Assembly (NCBI RefSeq): GCF_003268675.1
Contig: NZ_CP029378.1
Coordinates: 2,418,001-2,482,000, forward strand
Reading direction: 5' to 3'
Length of the DNA stretch: 64,000 nt
Source: Streptomyces bacillaris
Lineage (GTDB): Bacteria > Actinomycetota > Actinomycetes > Streptomycetales > Streptomycetaceae
Shown here: positions 1-7,438 of the stretch, piece after piece
Layout of the letters: each line of letters begins with the position of its first letter
Position numbering within the stretch: position 1 is the first letter of the stretch
The notes under the pieces: generated by a model
Databases searched by the model: none
Told to the model about the DNA's origin: nothing
The model's input: only the letters and a program-made list of their open reading frames with translations
Position numbers and translations under genes: made by a program

Positions 1-86
1 GCACCCAACTGCTGGACGCCGGGGTCCGCCCCGCCGACATCCACTACGAGGTCTTCGGCCCCGACCTCTGGCTGGCGAGCGCCTGA
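1..86 (+). CDS. Flavohaemoprotein / nitric oxide dioxygenase, C-terminal end (partial)
   Basis: Only the last 27 codons are inside the window, read in the frame starting at base 3 and ending with TGA at 84-86. The visible end contains ADIHYEVFGPDLWLA. An 'IHYE-FGP' ending is typical of the ferredoxin reductase-like NAD-binding domain that closes flavohaemoglobins (Hmp), which use NAD(P)H, FAD and haem to turn nitric oxide into nitrate in the cytosol. The family call rests on this short tail alone. Other ferredoxin-NAD+ reductase-type enzymes share a similar end, so the globin part is inferred, not seen. Confidence 0.55.
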   Translation, partial: TQLLDAGVRPADIHYEVFGPDLWLASA

Positions 87-238
87 CCCCACCCGGACCG
101 GGACGGGCGACAATGACCAGGTGACCGGCCCGCCCCACCTCCCGTCCCGTCGCCCGTCCGACGGCCCCTCGCCCGGCCCGTCCCGCCCGTCCCGCCCGGA
201 GACCTTGCTGCGCCCCGCGACTGACCTCGAACGGTGGA

Positions 239-394
239 GAGCTGGCGGAGAACGCCATACCGCGGCTCACGGAGATGTCAACGGCAGTCGATGATGCGGT
301 CCGCCGACTTCGACATCACGAACAGAACCGCCATCAGCCTGACGGAGGCACGTGGAGCGAGATCATGACCGGTGCCCAGGCTGAACCAACTTGA
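239..394 (+). pseudogene. Possible 3' remnant of an unknown gene
   Basis: An open stretch of 51 codons reads ELAENAIPRLTEMSTAVDDA and onward and stops with TGA at 392-394, one base before the stop of the convergent gene at 395. It has the polar, coding-like composition of a real protein C-terminus, but no start codon with a ribosome-binding site precedes the readable part. An ATG at 275 would give 39 residues, but its GGAG lies directly against the start. It could be the tail of a gene lost when this island formed, or a small unrecognised gene. No family was recognised. Confidence 0.25.
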
Positions 395-730
395 TCAGGA
401 AACCGCGCTCTCCGGTGAAAGAACCGGCTCCGCCCACGCCGCGAAGCCGAAGACCGGGCGCTCAGCAGGTCTGCCGGTGACGTCGTCGACAAGCGTGCGC
501 CGGACTCTCCGGGTCTGACGGACCAGGTAGCGCAGCCCCTCAATGTCGACGACCCCGCAATCCCCAGCGTCAAGGTCCACGGCAACGCCCTCGACAACTC
601 CGACCTGCCACCCAGCCTTGGTGGCGAGATGCATCCACACCTCAAACGCCCGCTCCGGATCGGCAGCTCGGAAGCTTGACCCCACCTTGGCCACGATCTG
701 CACCGGATCAGGCCGTGCATCCACCGACAC
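395..730 (-). CDS. Hypothetical protein, 111 aa
   Basis: No family was recognised. Reading from the GTG at 730 gives MSVDARPDPVQIVAKVGSSF at the N-terminus; a good AGAGAGAGGAAG ribosome-binding sequence lies about seven bases upstream, which is why this start was chosen over an in-frame start at 922. The protein is soluble and mixed alpha/beta in character (VWMHLATKAGWQVGVVEGVA in the middle, then an acidic DLDAGDCGVVDIEG stretch), with no signal peptide or membrane segment. It stands alone between a gene remnant and an IS-derived element. The size and the position in an island with immunity-type genes would fit a small accessory protein, but no function is claimed. Confidence 0.45.
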   Translation of the reverse strand: MSVDARPDPVQIVAKVGSSFRAADPERAFEVWMHLATKAGWQVGVVEGVAVDLDAGDCGVVDIEGLRYLVRQTRRVRRTLVDDVTGRPAERPVFGFAAWAEPVLSPESAVS

Positions 731-969
731 GACACTTCCTCTCTCTCTGGGGCAAGGATCATCGCAGCTCACACCAGCGGCTTCCGAGGCGACTCTCACG
801 TGCTGCTGCGCCATGGTCTGCGGGGCAGCGCCTCGGCAAACCGGAGGATCACGATCCGTCCGGCCCCAAGAACTCCTGACGGGATGGAGTGGCGGGCGCA
901 CTCGCGACAGGCTGAGGGTCACTCGGAACTCGCCTATGAGCGGCAGCTTTGGATGTCATCGTTTCGAGG

Positions 970-1007
970 AGGCTGTCTCCCTCCCGCCGATGACGAGGAG
1001 ACAGCCT
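970..1007. other. Stem-loop in the gene-free stretch 731-1036
   Basis: Bases 970-980 and 997-1007 are perfect 11-base inverted repeats (aggctgtctcc) around a 16-base loop. Apart from this hairpin, nothing gene-like is seen between the start of the gene at 730 and the IS remnant at 1041. The hairpin has no U-tract, so it may be a terminator, an operator or a recombination scar. Confidence 0.4.
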
Positions 1008-1040
1008 AACTGTCATGTTCTACGGCGTGACCCCAGCTAG

Positions 1041-1201
1041 GCCGTGTCCGGCGGATCAGGGCCGGACAGGCCGCGGCGTCTGGTGCGGTGCATCGCAAGG
1101 CGCTGGAACGTCCTCATCGCAGAGCGATTCGGGCGTTTCGGCAACGCCGCGAGGTACCGTGCCAGGCGTCGCGGACCCGGTCAAGATCCGCCGGACACGG
1201 C
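1041..1201. mobile_element. Non-autonomous IS5-family-like element (MITE or internally deleted IS)
   Basis: The 17-base sequence gccgtgtccggcggatc at 1041-1057 returns as an exact inverted repeat at 1185-1201. CTAG follows outside each end (1037-1040 and 1202-1205), which fits a 4-base target duplication. The 161-base body holds no transposase. From memory, ends starting GTGTCCGGCGGATC and an inner 'gacccggtcaagatccgcc' border are typical of Streptomyces IS5-family (IS427-group) elements with TA/CTAG targets. It is therefore read as a deleted derivative that only a related transposase could move. Confidence 0.7.
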
Positions 1202-1205
1202 CTAG

Positions 1206-2586
1206 TAGGGCTTTGTTAGGTGGTGTCGTAGGGCTGCCATGGGGTGGGTTGTCGGCAGGTGGGGCAGGTTCCGGTCCAGGTGGCTAGCAGATGTTGGAGG
1301 AGGGCCAGGGCTTGGTAGAGGGTCAGGCCCTGGCAGGGACTTTTGGGCATGACCGCTGCTCGGTCAGGAAGAGGTGGGCGGCGGTGACGAGGGTGACGTG
1401 GCGGTGCCAGCCGGTGAACGAGCGGCCCTCGAAGTGGTCCAGGCCCAGAGCTGTCTTCAGCTCGCGGTAGTCGTGCTCGATCCGCCACCGGGCCTTCGCC
1501 AGCCGGACCAGATCCTTCGTCGGGATGTCGGCGGGCAGGTTCGAGATCCAGTACTTCACCGGTTCCGCCTCGCCTTCGGGCCATTGCGCGATCAACCAGA
1601 CCAGAGGGATCGTGCCGTCAGCTGCCGGTTTCGGGCGGCGCCCGGCGAGACGGACCCGCAGGAGTACGAAGTGCGCGTTCATCGCGGCCTTCGAGCCCAT
1701 GCGCCAGGTCACAGCCCGGCCGCTGCTGCGTCCAGCAGCCAGCACATGCTCGCGCAGGGCTGCCGGGCGGATGCGGTAGCGGGGAAGCGGACGGGGGCCG
1801 AGACCGCCGTAGTCGGGCGTATGCGGCACCGCGTCCTGACCGTGCGCGGTCATCTCGCCCTTCACCTGGAGCACCCAGGCATGACCGCGTTCGTCCAGAC
1901 CGCGGCGGAAGTCGGCGTTCGCGCCGTAGCCGGCGTCCGCGACGAGGACCGCGGGCCGCAGACCGGTGGCGGCGAGGTCGTCGAGCATGGCCAGCGCCAG
2001 TTGCCACTTGGGGCGGTGGCGCTCGGTCTCGGGAATCCGGCAGGCCCGCCGACGGGCCTCGGCTTCGGGCTCGTCCCAGGCGGTGGGCAGGAACAGCCGC
2101 CAGGACAAGGGACATGAAGCCGTGTCGGAGGCAGCGTGGATGCTGACACCGATCTGGCAGTTGCCGACCTTGCCCAGAGTGCCGGAGTACTGCCGGGCCA
2201 CGCCCGGCGAGAAGACACCGTCCTTCGGGAAGCCGGTGTCGTCCACCACCCACGCCTGCGGTCGCACCGCTGCCACCGCCCGCCACGCCAGACGGGTCCG
2301 GACGTCCTCGACCGGCCAGGTCGAGGACGTCATGAACTGCTGCAACTGTTGGTGATCGACCCCGAGCCGTTCCGCCATCGGCTGCATCGACTTCCTCCGA
2401 CCCTCCAGCAGCAGGCCCCGCAGATACAGAGCACCCTTCTGCCGCTGGTCCCGCCGCACCAACGGCGCGAACACCTCCGAAGCGAACTCCTCCAACCGAC
2501 CCCGCACCACGGCAAGCTCCCCAGCCCTCATACAGCCAGCGAACTACCACACACCCAAAGTGACAAGACCACCTAACAAAGCCCTA
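1206..2586 (-). mobile_element. Complete IS701-family insertion sequence, 1381 bp
   Basis: Perfect 19-base terminal inverted repeats (tagggctttgttaggtggt) sit at 1206-1224 and, reversed, at 2568-2586. CTAG lies directly outside both ends (1202-1205 and 2587-2590). The element holds one intact transposase gene on the minus strand. IS701-family elements are known to duplicate a 4-base CTAG-type target. Intact ends and an intact gene suggest a recent, possibly active copy. The left CTAG is shared with the neighbouring IS5-like remnant. Confidence 0.93.
1323..2531 (-). CDS. IS701 family transposase
   Basis: A 402-residue DDE transposase that cuts and joins the ends of its own element. Visible motifs are VVDDTGFPKDG (first catalytic Asp region, about residues 94-104), VLVADAGYGAN (second Asp region, about 195-205) and RWRIEHDYRELK (Glu region, about 346-357), followed by ALGLDHFEGRS. 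These are standard for the DDE_5/IS701 group. The length is normal for the family and the frame has no stops. The ATG at 2531 follows the right terminal repeat by about 36 bases, so the promoter probably lies at the element's own end. Confidence 0.95.
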   Translation of the reverse strand: MRAGELAVVRGRLEEFASEVFAPLVRRDQRQKGALYLRGLLLEGRRKSMQPMAERLGVDHQQLQQFMTSSTWPVEDVRTRLAWRAVAAVRPQAWVVDDTGFPKDGVFSPGVARQYSGTLGKVGNCQIGVSIHAASDTASCPLSWRLFLPTAWDEPEAEARRRACRIPETERHRPKWQLALAMLDDLAATGLRPAVLVADAGYGANADFRRGLDERGHAWVLQVKGEMTAHGQDAVPHTPDYGGLGPRPLPRYRIRPAALREHVLAAGRSSGRAVTWRMGSKAAMNAHFVLLRVRLAGRRPKPAADGTIPLVWLIAQWPEGEAEPVKYWISNLPADIPTKDLVRLAKARWRIEHDYRELKTALGLDHFEGRSFTGWHRHVTLVTAAHLFLTEQRSCPKVPARA

Positions 2587-2653
2587 CTAGTGCTCTGACC
2601 GCATAGGTTCACCGCCTTGGTGAAGTGTCGGCGGGGCGGACTATGTTCTCGGC

Positions 2654-3109
2654 ATGAACGATTCTGAAGTCGCCTCGCTCTTGGCCGGATGCGCTCGGTG
2701 CCCCTACCCCGGGGTGTGGCAGGACTCCCCTTTTACGGAACGCATGGTCGACGGTGAGGGGTATGCCGCGGTCGCGGTCGACCCAGGGCTGAGCGCGCTC
2801 GTTCTGCGGCGTGATGACGGCTCGCTGTGGGGTCTGCCGGAGGGCGGTGTTCCTCACCTGGTGAACTCCAGCGTCGAGGCGTTCGTCGCTTTCAACCGTG
2901 CTTACGAGGAGGCCGCTACTGAGGCCGAAGCCTACGAGGGGCCAGATGATGATCTGGACGAGGACGGGGACTTGGCCATGCAGGCCGCGGACGCGCTCAC
3001 GGAAGCGTTGCTGGAGCGATTCGAGATGCTTGACGCCGAGGCCGTTGCCGACGAGAACTCCTTCTGGCACGTCGCGGCTGAGGAGCTTGGCTACGGCATG
3101 AACGTGTGA
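2654..3109 (+). CDS. SUKH-4-like immunity protein, 151 aa
   Basis: A small acidic cytosolic protein. The central block (about residues 35-73) reads YAAVAVDPGLSALVLRRDDG, WGLPEGGVPHLVNSSVEAFV and FVAFNRAYEEA, the arrangement of the SUKH-4 family: a predicted property strand, then 'xLVNSS...F' leading into helices. A very acidic linker (DDDLDEDGD) and a C-terminal helix follow. SUKH superfamily proteins usually neutralise nuclease or deaminase toxins delivered by polymorphic toxin systems. No toxin gene is visible nearby, so this may be an orphan immunity gene. The IS701 element ends 67 bases upstream, so its original promoter may have been replaced. The family call is from pattern memory. Confidence 0.65.
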   Translation: MNDSEVASLLAGCARCPYPGVWQDSPFTERMVDGEGYAAVAVDPGLSALVLRRDDGSLWGLPEGGVPHLVNSSVEAFVAFNRAYEEAATEAEAYEGPDDDLDEDGDLAMQAADALTEALLERFEMLDAEAVADENSFWHVAAEELGYGMNV

Positions 3110-3214
3110 CCGCGCAGAGCATCGGAGCAGGTTGCTCAAGCTGTGATGACGAGGAGGCGTCCACCCAGCGGACGCCCTTTTCGCTGCGGATGCGGGCGCG
3201 TTCCCTGCGTTGAG

Positions 3215-3806
3215 CGGCGAGGACATCGGGGCGCCGTCGGGCCGGGCGGCGCGGATGGATTTCAGCCCGGCCAGTGTGTTCGCGGCGCCTTTCGTGCGGC
3301 GGTTGACGCCCCAGAGGTGGTCGCCACCGGCCGAGTAGCAGCCATGGAAGTAGCGCACTCCGTGAGTGCGGTGGTAGGTGGCCGGAACCCGGTCGGGATG
3401 TCCTTGTTCGCCCAAGCCCGAGCCTGCGGTGAGCCGGATTCCAAGCGGTCCGAACTCGTCGAAGGCGAACACGCGGTCGGGGAACCGGTGAAGAACCTCC
3501 TCGATCCGGTCCGGTTTCGCCTCACGGTCCGGGTCGGGGGACTCCTTCCTGTCTTGGTGCGCTGGAAGGTGACATCGCGGCGGGCGACCAGGCAGCGTGA
3601 CGTCTCGCGGCCGATGCGAATGATCCGGCCGTGGGCTTTCCGCAGGTAGGCGACCAGCTTGCGAAGCGACCAGTGAGTGAAGGGCTGGCCCAGCTTGGTG
3701 GGGCGGGTGGTGGCCGTCTGGATGACGAAGTCCTCGTCGTCGCGGCTGAGCAGGCGGGGACGGCCACCCCGCCTCCAACAGTCGGATCGGACGTCACCGC
3801 ACATCC
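3215..3806 (-). pseudogene. IS630-family transposase remnant (truncated, frameshifted)
   Basis: Two reading frames on the minus strand together resemble an IS630 transposase. The first (about 3800-3560) reads GRPRLLSRDDEDFVIQTA, TTRPTKLGQPFTHWSLRKL and AHGRIIRIGRETSRCL. After a frameshift near 3545 the second reads KPDRIEEVLHRFPDRVFAFD and FDEFGPLGIRL, then HLWGVNRRTKGAANTLAGLK. The FDEFGP Asp is the first DDE residue. The sequence breaks off after SIRAARPDG, so the last catalytic residues are lost, and the N-terminal helix-turn-helix is also missing. No inverted repeats remain. It lies directly beyond the 3' end of the B-type gene at 3794 and overlaps it by a few bases. Confidence 0.8.
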
Positions 3807-4294
3807 GACCGCCACAACCACCAACCCGGCGAACCTATGCGGTCAAAGCACCAGCTCTCGTGGCCTTCGCCGTACTCGGGGAAGTGGTCCGGAAAGTCCT
3901 TCGCCAGCTCTCGTTTCCATGCTTCAAGGGTGCGATCTGTCACGTCCCATGCGTGCGCGGACGGATGGTCGTCGAAGAGCCCGCATGCCTCCTCCTTCGG
4001 CGTCAGAGCGGTGCACCAGCCCAGCGACGCGAGCCGCATGTTCCTTCCCGCCCAACGAGCCCATACGGCGCTGCCCGGCCGCCCTCCCTCGTCCCACAGC
4101 ATTGCGGCGTGATCGTCGTCGTGGTCCTCGCCCAGTTCACAGAACAGATGCCGGGTTTCCAGACGGTGCACGGAGGCGAAGAGGGCAACAATCCAGTCGG
4201 GCGGGTCGAACAGGGCAACAGTGGTGCATTTGTTCATGGCTGGGGCGGCCTCTTGGGTCGTCGGGGCTCGGTCGGTGTCATGCGTCGTCGGCAT
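3794..4294 (-). CDS. Unknown conserved protein, 'B' member of a duplicated gene pair (copy 1)
   Basis: No described family was recognised, but the protein is clearly related to the gene at 36760 and more distantly to those at 4278 and 36353. Shared blocks are MNKCTTVALF (MNQCTALALL in copy 2), FCELGEDHDDDHAAMLWDEG, GGRPGSAVWARW and HAWDVTDR. The strings DEGGRPGSAVW and a Trp-Cys (GWCTALTP here, PWCPTRNP in copy 2) are near-identical in the two B copies. The C-terminal tail from about residue 130 (YGEGHESWCFDRIGSPGWWLW) is unique and ends at the IS630 remnant. The ATG at 4294 overlaps the upstream A gene by 17 bases. An internal ATG at 4237 aligns better with copy 2 and is the alternative start. 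Confidence 0.6.
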   Translation of the reverse strand: MPTTHDTDRAPTTQEAAPAMNKCTTVALFDPPDWIVALFASVHRLETRHLFCELGEDHDDDHAAMLWDEGGRPGSAVWARWAGRNMRLASLGWCTALTPKEEACGLFDDHPSAHAWDVTDRTLEAWKRELAKDFPDHFPEYGEGHESWCFDRIGSPGWWLWRSDVR

Positions 4295-4721
4295 GGTCTT
4301 CGGATGCGGGGCGCTTCCCTGCCTGCCGTTCCTGCTGCTCCTCCGCGATCAATTCGCGGAGTGGGTCGGTCACGAAGAACGAGTGATCGCGGGGGCGATG
4401 GTGACGGAACAGCAGGCACTGCCGGATCAGGCCCGTGGGCCGTTCGTGGAGAGCAGCGAGACAGAGCGGCAGGACATCGAATCGGTGGACCCGGTGCGCA
4501 CCGGTACCGGTGCAGATGAACCACAGGTCACGGTCCTCCCGTGTCTCAGCGGCACAAAGGTACGAGGCGTGTTCGGCAGTCTCGTCGTGCTCGGCAAGCT
4601 CGCACAGGACGAACCCTTCCGGGAGAGCGTCAGGAGGGTGAGCGGGTGCCCCCTCCATGGTGGTGAGGGCGGCAAGCGCTTCGATGATCGGTAAGTCGGT
4701 GACGGCAGTGCATTGCAGCAC
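4278..4721 (-). CDS. Unknown conserved protein, 'A' member of a duplicated gene pair (copy 1)
   Basis: A 147-residue soluble protein of no recognised family. It starts with a GTG (MLQCTAVTDL) and matches the gene at 36353 (VLQCTALTRI). Shared features are the CTA start motif, VLCELAEHDE at about 38-47, EHASYL, DLWFICT, a Cys in PLCLAALHERP, and DHSFFVTDPLRELIAEE near the end (HSWDITDPLADLIA in copy 2). It is a paralogue of the B protein encoded next to it. Codon 10 is TTA (4692-4694), so in Streptomyces its translation should need the bldA tRNA. It overlaps the B gene, implying one transcript. Confidence 0.6.
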   Translation of the reverse strand: MLQCTAVTDLPIIEALAALTTMEGAPAHPPDALPEGFVLCELAEHDETAEHASYLCAAETREDRDLWFICTGTGAHRVHRFDVLPLCLAALHERPTGLIRQCLLFRHHRPRDHSFFVTDPLRELIAEEQQERQAGKRPASEDHADDA

Positions 4722-4982
4722 GGATGGAGCGCCTTCCTGAGGTGCCGGTGCAGGGGGCGGGAGGATTGGGGGCCTTTCGATCCCGGTGCGAATCGGGCTG
4801 GCACTTGCCTGCCCGTAGACGGCCCCATCGCCACCAGGCGTCCGAGGCTCGCCCTCTGGTGGCTGTCAAAGGCCCCGCGATACCGTCCGCCCCAAGCTAC
4901 GAGGCCTGTGCGAGCTGGTACGCCATGGAAAACCAAATGGGGCCGATGGTGTTCCTTCCGCTTCCCTACGGTCCAGGGAGCC

Positions 4983-5390
4983 TCAGGAACGGATGGCAGT
5001 CGCCCGGTCGGGACCGGCCATCCGGCGCTCTGCGGGCACACCCTTGAACAAGTGCAGAAAAGTTGGACCGATGGCTCTCACGGCTCTCCGGCCCCAACGC
5101 GCCAGGGTTCCCGAGCAGCGCGCCGGACGCTTCTCAGGGTGGTTGGGCAGGATCGGGTCGTCACGCCTCAGTGCCTCGGCCATACGCTCCACCATGTCTG
5201 CGGGCATGGCTCCCATGTGGACGTACGGCCTTCCCGAATAGGCCACCACCGGCCGCAGGTGGCTGACCCGCTCGGCCTCGATCCCGAGCTCGACCAAGGC
5301 ACCACTGAGCGCCTCGGTCGCGTTCTCCGCCGCCTTGCGGCCGTCGCGCCACTGCTGCATCTCCACCGCCATCGCCCCCTGCGTGATCAT
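4983..5390 (-). CDS. Hypothetical protein, 135 aa
   Basis: The start ATG at 5390 overlaps the stop of the upstream gene (ATGA), the reason for choosing it. The N-terminal half reads MITQGAMAVEMQQWRDGRKA, AENATEALSGALVELGIEAE and HLRPVVAYSGRPYVHMG, then MPADMVERMAEALRR. The C-terminal 40 residues are basic (ARWGRRAVRAIG). It looks like a helical protein with a small beta element and no signal or membrane segment. Translational coupling puts it in one operon with the gene at 5387. No family was recognised and no function is claimed. Confidence 0.5.
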   Translation of the reverse strand: MITQGAMAVEMQQWRDGRKAAENATEALSGALVELGIEAERVSHLRPVVAYSGRPYVHMGAMPADMVERMAEALRRDDPILPNHPEKRPARCSGTLARWGRRAVRAIGPTFLHLFKGVPAERRMAGPDRATAIRS

Positions 5391-5590
5391 CGGAGCGTCC
5401 CGGTCGCGTGCGGGTGCCGCCGGATCTCCACGCTCGCGTCCGTCGCCGCCGAATAGTCGCCCCGGCCTCTGGCCTCCCGCCGCTGGGCGTCCAATACCTG
5501 GCACACGTCGCAGCCCTCCACAGGCTGCGGAGGCTCCGGGACGGACATGAGATGCGCAGGTGGGTCCATGGCTGTGTCTGGAGTCGTCAT
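5387..5590 (-). CDS. Small conserved Streptomyces protein with CDVC motif, 67 aa
   Basis: The protein reads PVEGCDVCQVLDAQRREARG near residues 23-42 and ends RGDYSAATDASVEIRRHPHA. Small proteins with a C-x-x-C pair, an 'R-EAR-xGDxSAATDxxVExRxHP' helix and a basic tail are common next to XRE-type regulators in Streptomyces, as I recall. The two cysteines could bind a metal. No clear ribosome-binding site precedes the ATG at 5590, so an internal ATG could be the true start. It heads the minus-strand operon, divergent from the XRE regulator that begins about 107 bases away. Confidence 0.55.
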   Translation of the reverse strand: MTTPDTAMDPPAHLMSVPEPPQPVEGCDVCQVLDAQRREARGRGDYSAATDASVEIRRHPHATGTLR

Positions 5591-5696
5591 GGAGGTGACT
5601 CCATGCCCCTGAAGGACGTATCTGCCCTCGAATCAGGGACAGTTGTACCGTTGGGCACTACGGTTCAAGAACGCCCAAATGTCGCAGGGGGAAGTC

Positions 5697-6452
5697 TTGA
5701 ACGCCGCTCTACGATCAGCTATAGAAGACGCCAAGCTCACGCCCCGGAAGCTTGCCACCCGCATCGGTGTGGTACCCAAGACGGTGGAACGGTGGCTGGC
5801 CGACGCCGAGCTTTTACCTCATGCAAGAAACCGCGTCGACGCGTGCCGGGCGCTGAAGGTGGATGAAGACATGATCTGGCCCAAGGCTGTTCAGGAGCGG
5901 GTGAAGACCGGCCACGACCGCGAGTTGGCCCACGCCTACCCCTACCGGTCCGCCTGCCCGTCGACCGTGTGGGGTGAACTGATCGCAGGGGCCTCCACGG
6001 ACATCTTCTTCGCCGGCTACACGAACTACTTCGTCTGGCTGGAGCAGCCCGCGTTCATCGAGACGCTGCGCCGCAAGATCGCGTCGGGGTGCCGGGTGCG
6101 TTTCCTGCTGGGCGATCCTGACGGAGAAGTGACCCGACAGCGTGAGGTCATCGAAGACGTCGCCCTGAGTGTCGGCACGCGCATCCGGATCAGCCTGGAG
6201 CACCTGGGACGCCTCGGCCCCCTGGACGGCCTGGAGACGCGCTTCACCAGCCCGGAGGACGCCGTGAACCACGTGTCCCTCTCCGTGTTCAGATTCGATC
6301 AGGATGCGCTCGTGACTCCCCACCTGGCGCGGCTCGTCGGCCATGACTCGCCCCTGCTGCACCTGCGTCGCCAGGGTGACAGCGGAATGTTCGACCGGTT
6401 CGCGGAGCACGCCGAGGAGCTGTGGGGCCGGGGCGTACCGCAGACGCCGTGA
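5697..6452 (+). CDS. XRE-type transcriptional regulator with C-terminal sensor-like domain
   Basis: The N-terminal about 70 residues form a helix-turn-helix (LTPRKLATRIGVVPKTVERW). The remaining about 180 residues resemble the phospholipase D-like DUF5919-type domain found behind such HTH modules: TDIFFAGYTNYFVWLEQPAF, CRVRFLLGDPDGEV, IRISLEHLGRL and VFRFDQDALVTPHLARLVG. The TTG at 5697 was chosen because AGGGGG lies five bases upstream; an ATG at 5679 is the alternative. Codon 40 is TTA (5814-5816), pointing to bldA control and late or developmental expression. It is divergent from the unknown small-gene operon and is the likely regulator of it. Confidence 0.75.
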   Translation: MNAALRSAIEDAKLTPRKLATRIGVVPKTVERWLADAELLPHARNRVDACRALKVDEDMIWPKAVQERVKTGHDRELAHAYPYRSACPSTVWGELIAGASTDIFFAGYTNYFVWLEQPAFIETLRRKIASGCRVRFLLGDPDGEVTRQREVIEDVALSVGTRIRISLEHLGRLGPLDGLETRFTSPEDAVNHVSLSVFRFDQDALVTPHLARLVGHDSPLLHLRRQGDSGMFDRFAEHAEELWGRGVPQTP

Positions 6453-6486
6453 CGGCGTGCCGAGAACGCACGGCCACAATGGGAGG

Positions 6487-7404
6487 GTGAGCCCGCCCGT
6501 AGACCTCGCCCGTGCACTTCAGCCCCGGGTGCCGTCCCCCCTGCAGGAGGTCCGGGACGACCGCTTCGAGCGGTGCGGGGCCACGCTGCTGCTCAAGCGG
6601 GACGACCTGATCCACCCCGAGCTGCCGGGGAACAAGTGGCGCAAGCTCGCGCTCAACCTGGAGGCGGCCGCCGGACGGGCCGTGCTGACGTTCGGCGGTG
6701 CCTACTCCAACCATCTCCGGGCCACCGCGGCGGCCGGGCGGCTGCTGGGCTTCCCCACCATCGGTGTCGTACGGGGCGACGAGCTGGCGCACCGGCCGCT
6801 GAACCCGTCCCTGGCCCGGTGCGCGGCCGACGGGATGCGGCTGCACTTCGTGGACCGGACGACGTACCGGGCGAAGGGGTCGCCCGAGGTCCTGGCGGGG
6901 CTGCTGGAGCTGTTCGGGGACGTCGAGGTGATCCCGGAGGGCGGCAGCAACGCCCTGGCCGCACAGGGCTGTACGGCGCTGGGCCGCGAGGTGCGCGGGC
7001 TCACCGATGTGGCGGCCGTGGCCTGTGGGACCGGCGGCACCCTGGCGGGGCTCGCGGCCGGGCTGGAGAGCGGGCAGCGGGCGCTGGGCGTACCGGTGCT
7101 GCGCGGCGGCTTCCTGGGCGAAGCCGTGGCCGCCCTCCAGCGGGACGCGTTCGGCGGGGAGGCCGGCCGCTGGTCGCTGGACGAGCGCTTCACCTTCGGC
7201 GGCTACGCCCGTACGACTCCGGAACTGGACGCCTTCGCCGCCGACTTCGAGGACCGGCACGGGCTGTCCGTGGAGCGGGTCTACGTCGCCAAGCTGCTCT
7301 TCGCGCTGGTGACCCTCGCCCAGGAGGGCGCCTTCGCGCCGGGCACCCGGGTGGCCGCCGTGATCACCGGCACCCCCGACGTACCGGCCGGCCCGTCCGC
7401 GTAA
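6487..7404 (+). CDS. PLP-dependent deaminase, ACC deaminase / D-cysteine desulfhydrase family
   Basis: A 305-residue cytosolic fold-type II PLP enzyme. LLLKRDDLIHPELPGNKWRK (about residues 34-53) carries the PLP-lysine motif GNKWRKL, and LTFGGAYSNHLRATAAAG follows as the substrate/phosphate loop. A glycine-rich ACGTGGTLAGLAAG binds the cofactor phosphate. Family members deaminate 1-aminocyclopropane-1-carboxylate or break down D-cysteine to pyruvate; which substrate applies cannot be told here. The GTG at 6487 follows GGGAGG. It stands alone, convergent with the antiporter gene. Confidence 0.85.
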   Translation: MSPPVDLARALQPRVPSPLQEVRDDRFERCGATLLLKRDDLIHPELPGNKWRKLALNLEAAAGRAVLTFGGAYSNHLRATAAAGRLLGFPTIGVVRGDELAHRPLNPSLARCAADGMRLHFVDRTTYRAKGSPEVLAGLLELFGDVEVIPEGGSNALAAQGCTALGREVRGLTDVAAVACGTGGTLAGLAAGLESGQRALGVPVLRGGFLGEAVAALQRDAFGGEAGRWSLDERFTFGGYARTTPELDAFAADFEDRHGLSVERVYVAKLLFALVTLAQEGAFAPGTRVAAVITGTPDVPAGPSA

Positions 7405-7438
7405 CCACCGCCCCGGCCCGTCCGCGTGACAGAACCCC

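Noticed and set aside
3143..3649. A plus-strand open frame within the IS630 remnant
   Set aside because: The reverse strand matches a transposase in two frames; the plus frame shows no known motif.
4713..5456. A plus-strand open frame opposite the small-gene operon of locus 1
   Set aside because: It lacks a good start context and overlaps coupled minus-strand genes.
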